Positions 7,784-15,498 of a stretch of DNA of 28,885 nt are shown here, piece after piece (the first letter of the stretch is position 1; the number at the start of each line of letters is the position of its first letter). The translations under genes and the position numbers were made by a program. Under the pieces are notes generated by a model. The model saw nothing but the letters and a program-made list of their open reading frames with translations. It was not told the origin of the DNA and made no database searches. This DNA is from CAZDYP01 sp964509505 (GTDB lineage Bacteria; Chloroflexota; Anaerolineae; JACRMK01): NCBI GenBank assembly GCA_964509505.1, contig CAZDYP010000051.1, forward strand, positions 1 to 28,885. The letters run 5' to 3'.

Positions 7784-8164
7784 TCACCGTCGCACTCGCA
7801 AATGTCGCGCATAGCGCGCATAATAAAACACTTCGGCATGGGTTTCATGCGGTATGTCTTGGGGAGGCAGCGCGGCGGTGGGAGGTTTCGTCTTGGGTTT
7901 GAGCAAGGTTGGCAATTTGTTCGCCAACGCGGGCAACGCTTTACGCGCGAACCAACGCACTGCCAACCACGTCACGGTCCCCGCCGCTACCGTCGCCGCG
8001 CCGCCGAGCGCCAACGCCTGCTTTGTGCCTAGCGGCGCAAGCGCGCGTTGCGATTCAATGAGCATCGGTTGATTGGATGGCTGCTCGTCGCCCAAATGCC
8101 AGCCGCAGTAGCGACAAAATTGATCCGAACGCGCATGAACCGCGCCGCAATTCGCGCAAATCAT
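7784..8164 (-). CDS. Zinc-ribbon membrane protein (126 aa)
   Basis: The N-terminus is a zinc ribbon: MICANCG and FCRYCG give two CxxC knuckles within the first 25 residues. A single hydrophobic helix (ALALGGAATVAAGTVTWLAV, about residues 50-70) follows, then a basic Pro-rich tail containing a third cluster of Arg/Tyr. Such zinc-ribbon plus helix proteins are common and of unknown role. I chose ATG 8164 because GGAGGAACA directly precedes it; the in-frame extension upstream to 8206 starts in the palindromic spacer. It lies 66 nt downstream of ilvE on the same strand and may be cotranscribed. Confidence 0.8.
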   Translation of the reverse strand: MICANCGAVHARSDQFCRYCGWHLGDEQPSNQPMLIESQRALAPLGTKQALALGGAATVAAGTVTWLAVRWFARKALPALANKLPTLLKPKTKPPTAALPPQDIPHETHAEVFYYARYARHLRVRR

Positions 8165-8177
8165 TGTTCCTCCAAAA

Positions 8178-8230
8178 GCAGTGAGCCGCGAGTTGTCACT
8201 GCTCACTGGTTAGTAGTCGCTGTTCACTGG
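8178..8230. repeat. Short-word spacer between ilvE and the zinc-ribbon gene
   Basis: GCAGTGA (8178-8184) pairs with TCACTGC (8196-8202). After this, TCACTGGTTAG occurs twice (8204-8214 region and 8224-8234 region), and the last copy overlaps the ilvE stop. It belongs to the same kind of spacer as the others in this window. Confidence 0.45.
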
Positions 8231-9190
8231 TTAGACAGCCGTGCGCCATTCATCGTACGGCGCATCCAAGCCGCGCACCACATCGTGATACAAGTCCATG
8301 ATGCGTTGCGTGACCGGACCGATTTTGCCGTCGCCGATGGGATACTTGTCCACCGCAGTCACCGGGTTGACCTCGGCGCCCGTGCCGCACAAGAACACTT
8401 CGTCAGTCATATACACTTCGGTGCGATCAATTTCGCGTTCTTCCACAGACAGGTTTAGTTGTTCCTCGCAAAGCTGCAACAACGTCGTGCGCGTGATGCT
8501 CTCTAAAACGCTGTGCGTCACGGGCGGCGTGATGACGCGCCCGCGCTTCACCATCATGATGCACGCGCCTGTGCTTTCCGCGACCTTGCCGCGGTCATTG
8601 AGAATGAGCGCGTCGTCGTAACCGTTCGCCATCACCTCGCGCCCCGCCAAGCTGCTGTTGTGATAGTTGTCGACGGCTTTGATGCGCGGCGGCATGGTGT
8701 TGTCAGAGATGCGTGTCCAGGTGCTGGTGCCCAGTGAGATAGTGCGACCCGTTTTCATGTGCGACGTGAATGGATGCGTGTTAATGAGGATATCGGTTTC
8801 GCTGGCGCCGCCGCGGAATGAATAACCGCGCGTGCCGCGATAGGCAAAGGGACGGATGTACGTATCCTCTTTGACGCCATTGGCGCGTAAGAGTTGCACG
8901 ACCGCCGCGCTCAACTCGGTTTCGTTCCAACGATTCTTTTGGCGCAACAAACGCACCGATTCATCGAAACGTCGCATGTGTTCAGGCAAGCGAAAAACGT
9001 AGGCGCGATCTTCTTCGGGATTGCGGTACGCCTTGATGCCTTCGAACACGGAACCAACCCCGACCCATTCCATCTCGGTGACATGCACGGTGGCTTTGTC
9101 CCACTCGACCAATTCGCCATTCCACCATACATACTTAGGATGCGCGGATGGGGTGTGGCTGGTTGGCGCAGCTGCTGTTGGCGCAGACAT
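8231..9190 (-). CDS. ilvE: Branched-chain amino acid aminotransferase (319 aa)
   Basis: Class IV PLP aminotransferase that makes leucine, isoleucine and valine from their 2-oxo acids with glutamate. Visible: the family N-terminus KYVWWNGELVEWDKATVHV, VFEGIKAYRN, PLP lysine Lys171 in RIKAVDNYHNS, the phosphate-binding TGACIMMVKRG region, and the C-terminal GTGAEVNPV (usually GTAAEVTPV). The length is about normal for IlvE, with a Ser/Thr/Pro-rich N-terminal extension of about 17 residues. GAGGAG precedes ATG 9190. A long structured leader with its own -10 box lies upstream. Confidence 0.95.
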   Translation of the reverse strand: MSAPTAAAPTSHTPSAHPKYVWWNGELVEWDKATVHVTEMEWVGVGSVFEGIKAYRNPEEDRAYVFRLPEHMRRFDESVRLLRQKNRWNETELSAAVVQLLRANGVKEDTYIRPFAYRGTRGYSFRGGASETDILINTHPFTSHMKTGRTISLGTSTWTRISDNTMPPRIKAVDNYHNSSLAGREVMANGYDDALILNDRGKVAESTGACIMMVKRGRVITPPVTHSVLESITRTTLLQLCEEQLNLSVEEREIDRTEVYMTDEVFLCGTGAEVNPVTAVDKYPIGDGKIGPVTQRIMDLYHDVVRGLDAPYDEWRTAV

Positions 9191-9429
9191 GATATTTTCT
9201 CCTCAATAAAATAATGTGGGTCTTTTGGCTTTGCTGGAGAACGCTCGTGGCGGATGGTCACAGCCACCCCTCAAGCGCGGGAGGTGCGACCCACGGGAGT
9301 CCCGCGCGAGCATTCCACACTACAATCGGTAGAGCCGTAATGGTTACGACGGGTATTATACTGTAAGACCATCAAGGGTAAAAGCGACTTTGCGCCTCAG
9401 CGTCAGGAGAGCCCAATTTGTCGCCCAGG
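9191..9429 (-). promoter_or_regulatory. ilvE promoter and structured 5' leader
   Basis: Minus strand: a perfect -10 TATAAT (9355-9360) with a weak -35 TTTACC (9377-9382), spacer 16. The predicted leader of about 155 nt can form at least two hairpins: GCGCGGGA with TCCCGCGC near the middle, and GTGGC with GCCAC closer to the gene. The GGGTGG-containing segment recalled a T-box, but the full consensus is not there. Amino-acid control of ilvE by this leader is inference. Confidence 0.5.
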
Positions 9430-10428
9430 CTACCGACTTACCCACAACATCAACCCTATCATCACACCGCCCATCGCCGCCATCGCCACGAGCTTCAACA
9501 TGCCCGACGGCAAGACCAACGCCATCGCGCCAAACATCGCGCTCAAGGTATAAAGCAACAGCACCACGCGTGGTTGTGACCAACCCCTGTCCACCAAACG
9601 AAAATGCAAATGCCCACGGTCGCCGTGATACGGCGCGCGCCCATCACGCAGGCGCTGCACAATTTGCCAAGCCGTATCGAGAATTGGAATGCCCAGCACC
9701 AGTAGTGCGCTGGCGACTTTGGCGCCGCCGATGATCGAGAGTGTGCCCAGTGAGAGACCGAGGAACAACGCGCCCGAGGCGCCGAGAAAAATTTTCGCAG
9801 GCGAGAAGTTGAACGGCAGGAAACCCCCAATCGCGCCCAGCAATGCCAGCGGCAACACGGCAATGGACTCTTGCCCCAAACGTTGCGTATGCACAAACAA
9901 AATCACGCACGCAATCGCGACGATGCCCGACGCCAAGCCATCGAGCCCGTCCAGAAAGTTCACCGTGTTCATCATGCCCATCAACCAAAACAACGTGAAC
10001 AGGACGGCGAACCAGTCGGGCAACCTCACTGCGCCAAACGGTGTGGGCAACTCGACGATGCGAACATTGAAAGCGACGACGACAAGCGATGCGATGAACT
10101 GTGCGAGGAATTGCGGTGGAGCAGACAACTCACGCCAATCGTCATACACACCGACAAACAGCACCGCCCCCAAACCAACCAATAAACCAAGCAGCCGCCA
10201 ACTTTCGGCAAGGTCATTGCGCGCGATGGGCAACACAAACGACGCGGCAAGCGCGACAGCAAAGCCGAGCGCCAACGTAAGACCGCCGAGCTTTGGCGTT
10301 GGCGCGCGATGCGCGTGGCGTCCGCGCGGCACATCCACCGCGCCCCAGCGCTGCGCCAGACGGATGACAAGCGGAGTGCTGACGAGTGTGGTCAGGAAAG
10401 CGAGGATGAAGACGAGGAGCGAGGTCAT
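9430..10428 (-). CDS. Polyprenyl-phosphate phospho-sugar transferase relative (MraY/WecA/TagO family), 332 aa
   Basis: Multi-pass membrane enzyme family that moves a sugar-1-phosphate from UDP-sugar to undecaprenyl phosphate, first step of many cell-surface glycans. Visible: PTPKLGG near residue 45, the Asp pair 96-97 in VYDDW, NFLDGLDGLASG near residue 155, and GDRGHLHFRL near the C-terminus (usually HLHHR). At residue 217 the normally invariant Asp of the GDSGS-type motif is Ala (FLGASGALFLG), so activity is uncertain. About ten hydrophobic segments fit the fold. I chose ATG 10428 although it lacks a ribosome site; the upstream TTG at 10461 lies inside the TTGACSC heptamer array. Confidence 0.88.
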   Translation of the reverse strand: MTSLLVFILAFLTTLVSTPLVIRLAQRWGAVDVPRGRHAHRAPTPKLGGLTLALGFAVALAASFVLPIARNDLAESWRLLGLLVGLGAVLFVGVYDDWRELSAPPQFLAQFIASLVVVAFNVRIVELPTPFGAVRLPDWFAVLFTLFWLMGMMNTVNFLDGLDGLASGIVAIACVILFVHTQRLGQESIAVLPLALLGAIGGFLPFNFSPAKIFLGASGALFLGLSLGTLSIIGGAKVASALLVLGIPILDTAWQIVQRLRDGRAPYHGDRGHLHFRLVDRGWSQPRVVLLLYTLSAMFGAMALVLPSGMLKLVAMAAMGGVMIGLMLWVSR

Positions 10429-10447
10429 GGAGGAGCGCAAGCGCCAA

Positions 10448-10533
10448 GGGTCAAGGGTCAAGCGTCAAGCGTCAAGCGTCAAGGGTCAAGTAATACATAA
10501 CACATGATACTTGACTCTTGACACTTGATACTC
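10448..10533. repeat. Heptamer array with inverted counterpart
   Basis: Six tandem heptamers (GGGTCAA or GCGTCAA) run from 10448 to 10489. After a 20-nt spacer the complementary word follows about three times in TTGACTCTTGACACTTGATA (about 10513-10532). The whole can fold into a slipped hairpin. It lies between the metallopeptidase stop and the transferase start, both on the minus strand. On that strand each unit reads TTGAC, the core of a -35 box, every 7 bp. Confidence 0.7.
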
Positions 10534-10538
10534 GTCAT

Positions 10539-12677
10539 TCATTGAGACGTGACACTAATTGAAAGCGATGCCGTTTCGGTTGTGACGGGCGTGAGTCCAT
10601 TGATGATGAGGATGGCGCTCGTAAAGTCGCCGCCGAAATTTTTGAGCGGGATTTGCGCGCGGTTACTCGCGTCCAGTTGAATTTTTTCGACGGTGGCGCG
10701 TTGACCAAGTTTGATGAGCTGCACGGCGAACTTCTGTGGCAATTGATTGTTGATGCGCACGAAGCCGTCGGCTTGCCAGCCTCCGTCGCCGTTTTCCATG
10801 TCGTCTTTGTAATTGAGTTCGGGGATGCTCACGTCGTCAATCAACATGCCCGTCGCGTTGTAAGCGTCGTCGGTAATATATTCGAAGCGCGCGAGGATCG
10901 GTTTGCCCGCGTATGCGCTCAAATCGAAACGCTCCTCGACCCAGCCTTCGCTGCGCGCCGTGAAGCCATTGCCGAAGTTGTTGCCTGTGGGATTGTGGTC
11001 GGTCGAGCGTTGTCCTTTGAGCGTGTGCCACGTCGCGCCGTTGTCGGTCGAAACTTCGACATACGCGTAATCGTAATCTTTCTCGATGTCGTACCAGAAC
11101 CACGCGACGAGGGTCGCTCTGCTCACGCTCCGCAAATCGAAAGCGCGCGTCAGCGTCATGTTCGAGTCGTCGCCGCGATTCGAGTACCACACGTACTGCC
11201 CACTGTGCGGATTGGTCGGCGCGATCTTCACGCTCGTCGGCCCTTGGAGCGTCACGACATAATCGCCGTTGCGCGCGGGCTTGCCCAACTCAATATATTG
11301 TGAGCCGTATTGCGTGACGCTCAACCTCGTCTCGAATGGATAGCGCGTAACTTTAGTTTGAATGGTCGCCGATTCACGCAAACTTTTGTAAGCATAACGT
11401 CCATCCGCTGCTTTGGGATCCAGCAGCACGTTCGCCACCACCCAATCTTGAAACAGACTGTCAAAGGTGAAGCCTGTGCGATTGCGCGCTAACACGACAT
11501 TGTAACCTGCGATGCCATTGGCTGGCTCACGCACAACTTCCTGCATCAGCTGGTCGCCAAAGCGCTCAAGGAAATACGCATTGAACAAATATCCCGCGCC
11601 GTAATGCGGCACCGACGCATTGGGGCTGTCTTTCCACGCGTTGAGCTGCGTTTGCGGCGCACGCACGAACGCGCCATCGGAACCGCCGACGCCGTAACCG
11701 TTGAGCTGCATCGCCAACTCCGATAAGCCCTCGTTGACCCAGGTGTCCTCGTTCTTGTCGTTGTTCCAATGAATCATGTGCTGAAATTCATGCGCGAGTA
11801 CGCTCTCGTACGAGGCGTTGCCAGGTTGCAAGCTTTGCGTGTTGATGTAGAACCATTCGCCTTCATTCGAGTATTGGTTGACGACTTTCGGATACTCGTC
11901 TGCGCCAGAGAAGTAGCCGCCGACGCCTGGCACGTTGCCATTGAAGATGTTGATGTGAATGTCGTTGTCCACGCCCGGCGACCATTCGCTGCCGAAGAAT
12001 TGACGGTTGGTGGGGTAGATTTTGTTCTCGAAGTTGTCCACCGATTTTTTCAACGCACTGTCATCCACGCGTATGCCATTCCCTACCCACGCATACACAT
12101 GCGGCGAGATGTAGCGCAAGGTCGCCGTCGTCGTGAAATGTTTCTTATTCGGTTCGTCCATCACCCACAACACGCGTTGGTCGCCTACCTTATATGAGGG
12201 CGGCGTCGCATTCACCACTTTGGGGATGGGTTGATTGCTCTTCAGTTTCAAGCGCTGGGTGAGCGCGTACAAGTCGCGTTCACGCACTGCGGTCTTTAAC
12301 AAAGTTTCCAACGAAGTAACATTCGCTGCCGCATTAGGTGTAGAGGTGGGCGTGGGTCCCACCGCGACGCCGCGAGTTGGTGTGGCGTTGGCTGCGGGCG
12401 TAGCGCGCGGCGCTGGGGTGCGCCGCGAGGCGTCTTCCGTCAAACGCAAGGTCAGTGGATCGTTGGTGACGGTTGGCTCCGGCGTGATGTTGCCGAAACG
12501 CAATGGCGTCGCAGTGGGCGTCGCGTTTAACGCCTCCGCTGTCAAGCGCAAGGCGCGGTCGGGTTCGGGAATGTCTATAGCGCGTAAGGCCATAACCGCG
12601 AATGCAATGGTGGCAACGCACACGCACGAGGTGAACGAGAGAACCAAGCCAACGATGATTTTGGTTTGATTAGCCAA
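10539..12677 (-). CDS. Secreted, membrane-tethered HExxH metallopeptidase, M6/immune-inhibitor-A-like (712 aa)
   Basis: A signal anchor covers residues 6-32 (IIVGLVLSFTSCVCVATIAFAVMAL). Residues 50-125 are a Thr/Pro/Ala-rich linker. The catalytic domain carries HEFQH at 296-300 followed by WVNEGLSE with Glu316, a zinc-peptidase signature. The C-terminal third contains a beta-sandwich of the immune inhibitor A/MAM type (VSTDNGATWHTLKG, ARFEYITDDAYNATGMLIDDV) and a final all-beta module. It probably degrades extracellular protein. The start is TTG at 12677, selected because GAGGAG is 6 nt upstream and no in-frame ATG fits. A 45-aa membrane protein gene ends only 17 nt upstream, suggesting cotranscription. 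Confidence 0.9.
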   Translation of the reverse strand: MANQTKIIVGLVLSFTSCVCVATIAFAVMALRAIDIPEPDRALRLTAEALNATPTATPLRFGNITPEPTVTNDPLTLRLTEDASRRTPAPRATPAANATPTRGVAVGPTPTSTPNAAANVTSLETLLKTAVRERDLYALTQRLKLKSNQPIPKVVNATPPSYKVGDQRVLWVMDEPNKKHFTTTATLRYISPHVYAWVGNGIRVDDSALKKSVDNFENKIYPTNRQFFGSEWSPGVDNDIHINIFNGNVPGVGGYFSGADEYPKVVNQYSNEGEWFYINTQSLQPGNASYESVLAHEFQHMIHWNNDKNEDTWVNEGLSELAMQLNGYGVGGSDGAFVRAPQTQLNAWKDSPNASVPHYGAGYLFNAYFLERFGDQLMQEVVREPANGIAGYNVVLARNRTGFTFDSLFQDWVVANVLLDPKAADGRYAYKSLRESATIQTKVTRYPFETRLSVTQYGSQYIELGKPARNGDYVVTLQGPTSVKIAPTNPHSGQYVWYSNRGDDSNMTLTRAFDLRSVSRATLVAWFWYDIEKDYDYAYVEVSTDNGATWHTLKGQRSTDHNPTGNNFGNGFTARSEGWVEERFDLSAYAGKPILARFEYITDDAYNATGMLIDDVSIPELNYKDDMENGDGGWQADGFVRINNQLPQKFAVQLIKLGQRATVEKIQLDASNRAQIPLKNFGGDFTSAILIINGLTPVTTETASLSISVTSQ

Positions 12678-12694
12678 AACTTACTCCTCACAAG

Positions 12695-12832
12695 TTAATT
12701 GAAGCCAGTCGCTACCATGCTGCACACCATACTGATGACGACTAGAACGCCAATGATGTAGAGCGCGATTTCAGAACGAGTATATTTGCGGGGCGGGGGA
12801 CTGTGTTTACCAGCACGAATTTTGCGGGGCAT
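12695..12832 (-). CDS. 45-aa single-pass membrane protein
   Basis: The N-terminal 20 residues are very basic (MPRKIRAGKHSPPPRKYTR), followed by one hydrophobic helix (IALYIIGVLVVISMVCSMVA) and a short end. A perfect AGGAGG (12839-12844) lies 6 nt before ATG 12832, stronger than most sites here, so I prefer this short reading over the longer in-frame one to 13051. The topology should be N-in. Its stop is 17 nt before the peptidase start on the same strand. I do not recognise the family; an accessory role in export or control of the peptidase is possible. Confidence 0.75.
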   Translation of the reverse strand: MPRKIRAGKHSPPPRKYTRSEIALYIIGVLVVISMVCSMVATGFN

Positions 12833-13086
12833 GATGTTCCTCCTTTTTGGAAACAAAACTTTGGCGCTCATGTTCAGAAATTGTGCGCGGCGGAACACGG
12901 TGAGATGGCGGCGTTCTCGACGTGGTGTGTCGCGCCGCCCGCGCGCGACCAACAACGGCGAGAGTGCGCGCTCCGCACCAACGCATGTTTTCTTGACAGG
13001 CGCGAACTTTAGCAGCTGGCGGATAGCCAAGGGCTGTTCGCCATCCGCCATTGGCTATTTGCTATTCGCCATAAGCCACCTGCGTA

Positions 13087-13115
13087 AGTATAACACACCG
13101 CGCACGCGAGCCCAA
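13087..13115 (-). promoter_or_regulatory. Promoter for the small membrane protein/peptidase operon
   Basis: On the minus strand, -35 TTGGGC (13110-13115) and -10 TATACT (13087-13092) have a 17-bp spacer. Confidence 0.5.
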
Positions 13116-13118
13116 GCC

Positions 13119-13147
13119 TTGACGATAGCGCAGTGCCTTACTATAAT
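13119..13147 (+). promoter_or_regulatory. Consensus promoter for the NfeD/flotillin operon
   Basis: -35 TTGACG (13119-13124) and -10 TATAAT (13142-13147) with a 17-bp spacer, close to the sigma70 consensus. Start predicted near 13154. Confidence 0.8.
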
Positions 13148-13174
13148 CTGCCCCGATATAGTGTGGCTAAATGA

Positions 13175-13230
13175 GCTGTGAATCCCATAACCCTGGCGAA
13201 GGTTTAAAACCTTGGCCGGGCTAAGTTCCT
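13175..13230 (+). repeat. Dispersed palindromic repeat, copy A
   Basis: The reverse complement of this 56-nt segment aligns without gaps to 18209-18264, with 47 of 56 positions equal by my hand alignment. The palindromic core is degenerate in this copy. It sits in the leader of the NfeD/flotillin operon. Confidence 0.75.
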
Positions 13231-13272
13231 CATGCGCCAATGATTTAGTAATCCTATAGAAAGCGAGGGGCT

Positions 13273-13839
13273 ATGTTCACGGGCCTAGATTGCTTCTACA
13301 TGAGCTTGGTCGTCGCAGGCATCATCTATGCCTTATTCATTCTCTTCACGGGCGGCTTGCACGACATGGGCTCTATCGTTCACTTACCATTCGACGTGGG
13401 ACCCGACTTCAGTCATGGCGAAGTGGGAATCGTTTCGTTGAGCCCTATCACGATTGCTGGCTTTGTCACCGCCTTTGGCGCTTTTGGCGTCATCGCCACC
13501 CAAGGCTTTGGCGCCTCAGCCATACTGAGCTTGGTTATCGCCACCATCGGGGGGCTCGTGGTGGGGATTGTTTCTCATATCGCCTATTTTTATTTGCTCA
13601 TCAAACCACAGGGTTCATCCGAAATCAAGCAGAGTGACATCATCGGCGCTACCGCCGAGGTCACCACGCCAATTCCCATGAGTGGCACTGGTGAAGTGGC
13701 GTTTGTAGCGCAGGGTGGCCGCGTCACCTATCCTGCACGCGCGGCTGATCGTGTTGCCTTGCCGCGCGGCACGACGGTTACTATCGTCGAACAAGTCGGC
13801 ACTGTCGTCTCTGTGCGCGCTCGAACCACATTCAAATAA
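13273..13839 (+). CDS. NfeD-like membrane protein (188 aa)
   Basis: The N-terminal half has three membrane segments (about residues 8-27, 58-77 and 84-110). The C-terminal part from about residue 125 is a small all-beta OB-fold-like domain (GATAEVTTPI ... GEVAFV ... GTTVTIVEQVGTVVSVRA), which is the layout of NfeD/YuaF proteins that pair with flotillins. The flotillin gene starts 21 nt downstream, matching the well-known nfeD-flotillin gene pair. GAGGGG lies before ATG 13273 and a consensus promoter lies upstream. Known role of the pair: membrane microdomain organisation. Confidence 0.88.
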   Translation: MFTGLDCFYMSLVVAGIIYALFILFTGGLHDMGSIVHLPFDVGPDFSHGEVGIVSLSPITIAGFVTAFGAFGVIATQGFGASAILSLVIATIGGLVVGIVSHIAYFYLLIKPQGSSEIKQSDIIGATAEVTTPIPMSGTGEVAFVAQGGRVTYPARAADRVALPRGTTVTIVEQVGTVVSVRARTTFK

Positions 13840-13860
13840 CCCAAACCTTCAGGAGGTGTT

Positions 13861-15369
13861 ATGGAAATTCTTTTACCCGCGGTTGCTTGTTTTGGAATCT
13901 TGTTCGTGTTGATGGCCACCGCCTTCGTCGCCGCCAGCCGTTACAAGAAAGTAGGCCCCAACCAAGTGCTAGTCATCTCTGGGCGGGGTCAAACCGTGAC
14001 GGACCCCGAGACGGGCAAAACCGTAAAGCGCAATTTCCGTCTCGTCAAAGGCGGCGGTACGGTCGTCTGGCCAGTCATCGAACGCGTGGATGAGTTACTG
14101 CTCGAAATCATGACGATTGACGTCGTCACCCCTAAAGTCTATACGTTACAAGGCGTGCCTGTCACGGTGGACGGCGTCGCACAGGTGAAGATTCGCGGCG
14201 ACGATGTTTCAATTACGACCGCCGCCGAGCAGTTCCTCTCCAAGAGCACCGACGAAATCAAGAATGTCGCGCTGCAAACACTCGAAGGTCACTTGCGCGC
14301 GATTCTGGGCACCCTCTCGGTCGAGGCCATCTACAAAGACCGCGATGCGTTCGCTGCGCGCGTGGCTGATGTGGCGACGGCCGATATGGCGAACATGGGC
14401 TTGAGCATTGTTTCGTTCACCATCCGCGACATCCGTGACGATCAAGGTTATCTGGATGCGCTCGGGCAAGCGCGCACCGCCGAAGTGAAACGCGATGCGG
14501 AGATCGGCAAGGCCATCGCCGATCGCGAAACGCGCATCAAATCTGCCGAAGCAATGCAAGCAGCGCGCGAAGCCGAACTGACCGCGCAGACGCGCATCGC
14601 CGAAGCGCAGAAGAACTATGAAGTGCAGAAGGCGAACTACGACGCCGAAGTGAATCGCCAGAAGGCGCAAGCCGAAATTGCCTACACCTTGCAGCAGAAC
14701 AAAAGCAACCAGGAAGTCAAAGCCGAAGAAGTGCAGATTCAAGTGGTCGAGAAGCAAAAGCAGATTCAGGTGCAAGAGCAAGAAATTTTGCGCCGCGAGA
14801 AAGAGCTGGAAGCGACGGTGCGTAAACCTGCCGAAGCCGAGCAGTATCGCATTCGCACCTTAGCCGAAGCGAAAAAATATCAAGTCACGGCGGAAGCCGA
14901 AGGCCAATCATCCGCCGTGCGTTCGGTCGGCGAAGGCGAAGCGTCGGCGACGAAGGCGAAAGGATTGGCGCAAGCCGACGTGACGAGGGCGCAAGGTCTC
15001 GCGCAAGCCGAGATCATTCAAGCGCAAGGCACTGCCGAAGCGGAAGCCATGCAGAAGAAAGCGAGCGCATGGCAGAACTATAACGAAGCCGCCATCATCC
15101 AACAACTGATTGACAAGATGCCTGCGATTGCGGACGCCATCTCGAAACCACTCGCGCAAACGGACCGCATTGTCATCATCAGCAATGGCGGTGATGGTGG
15201 CGGCACGGGCGCAGGCGCGGCGAAAGTATCGCAAGATGTGACCAACATCATCGCGCAAGTGCCCGCGACCGTTGAGGCGCTCACCGGCGTGGACATCGTG
15301 GGCGGCATCAAGAGCCTGCCGACATTCCGCAAGTTGAGCGGCAAAGAGGGTGACGAGAAGAAAGCCTAG
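13861..15369 (+). CDS. Flotillin, SPFH-domain protein (502 aa)
   Basis: An N-terminal hydrophobic segment (residues 4-26) is followed by the SPFH domain to about residue 200 (KKVGPNQVLVISGRG, ALQTLEGHLRAILGTLSVE, DIRDDQGYLDALG). Residues 210-420 are a long Glu/Ala/Gln/Lys-rich coiled coil with AEA-type repeats typical of flotillins. A Gly-rich hinge near residue 440 precedes the C-terminal helix. It assembles scaffolds at the inner membrane and works with the NfeD protein upstream. AGGAGG precedes the start. No phage or resistance gene is linked. Confidence 0.95.
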   Translation: MEILLPAVACFGILFVLMATAFVAASRYKKVGPNQVLVISGRGQTVTDPETGKTVKRNFRLVKGGGTVVWPVIERVDELLLEIMTIDVVTPKVYTLQGVPVTVDGVAQVKIRGDDVSITTAAEQFLSKSTDEIKNVALQTLEGHLRAILGTLSVEAIYKDRDAFAARVADVATADMANMGLSIVSFTIRDIRDDQGYLDALGQARTAEVKRDAEIGKAIADRETRIKSAEAMQAAREAELTAQTRIAEAQKNYEVQKANYDAEVNRQKAQAEIAYTLQQNKSNQEVKAEEVQIQVVEKQKQIQVQEQEILRREKELEATVRKPAEAEQYRIRTLAEAKKYQVTAEAEGQSSAVRSVGEGEASATKAKGLAQADVTRAQGLAQAEIIQAQGTAEAEAMQKKASAWQNYNEAAIIQQLIDKMPAIADAISKPLAQTDRIVIISNGGDGGGTGAGAAKVSQDVTNIIAQVPATVEALTGVDIVGGIKSLPTFRKLSGKEGDEKKA

Positions 15370-15377
15370 TTTTTCAA

Positions 15378-15482
15378 CACAAAGACACGAAATTCTCACG
15401 AGGGCACAAAGAAAATTTCTTTGTGCCTTCGTGCTTTTTCAGCGTCCTTGTGTTTTTTTCTTTGAGTCCTTGTGTCTTTGTG
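15378..15482 (+). terminator. Nested hairpins after the flotillin gene
   Basis: An inner 18-bp stem (15397-15414 with 15416-15433, one wobble) with almost no loop includes GGCACAAAGAAA and its complement, and is followed by CTTTTTC. An outer pair, CACAAAGACAC (15378-15388) and GTGTCTTTGTG (15472-15482), is 11 bp and perfect. The inner stem plus T-run fits a terminator; the outer arms show that this spacer was built from the word CACAAAG in both orientations. Confidence 0.65.
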
Positions 15483-15498
15483 GTAAATTCAATTTCCC

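Larger units (their letters stand above)
12845..13272. other. Divergent intergenic region with back-to-back promoters and a hairpin spacer
   Basis: This stretch of about 430 bp holds no convincing gene. It contains the upstream leader of the minus-strand 45-aa protein gene, a short-word quasi-palindrome (13022-13076; ATAGCCAA with TTGGCTAT), two divergent promoters (13087-13115 minus, 13119-13147 plus) and a palindromic repeat (13175-13230). Leaders of about 250 nt (minus) and 120 nt (plus) are predicted. Confidence 0.6.

Noticed and set aside
9191..9360. T-box riboswitch before ilvE
   Set aside because: A GGGTGG segment is present, but the rest of the T-box consensus (ACCGCG after it, and the stem I motifs) is not.
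10429..10461. TTG start at 10461 for the phosphosugar transferase
   Set aside because: It falls inside the heptamer array, and family members begin at about the ATG at 10428.
10448..10489. CRISPR-like array
   Set aside because: Units are only 7 nt and directly tandem with no spacers, and no cas gene is present.
9689..10507. 272-aa plus-strand ORF opposite the phosphosugar transferase
   Set aside because: It mirrors a well-supported membrane protein gene and its product is Pro/Asn/Arg/Thr-rich with no family features.
12833..13051. N-terminal extension of the 45-aa membrane protein
   Set aside because: The extension is Arg-rich without family features and crosses a quasi-palindrome, while AGGAGG marks ATG 12832.
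14209..14781. 190-aa minus-strand ORF opposite the flotillin coiled coil
   Set aside because: Its Leu/Phe/His-rich product is what antisense reading of Glu/Ala/Lys codons gives.
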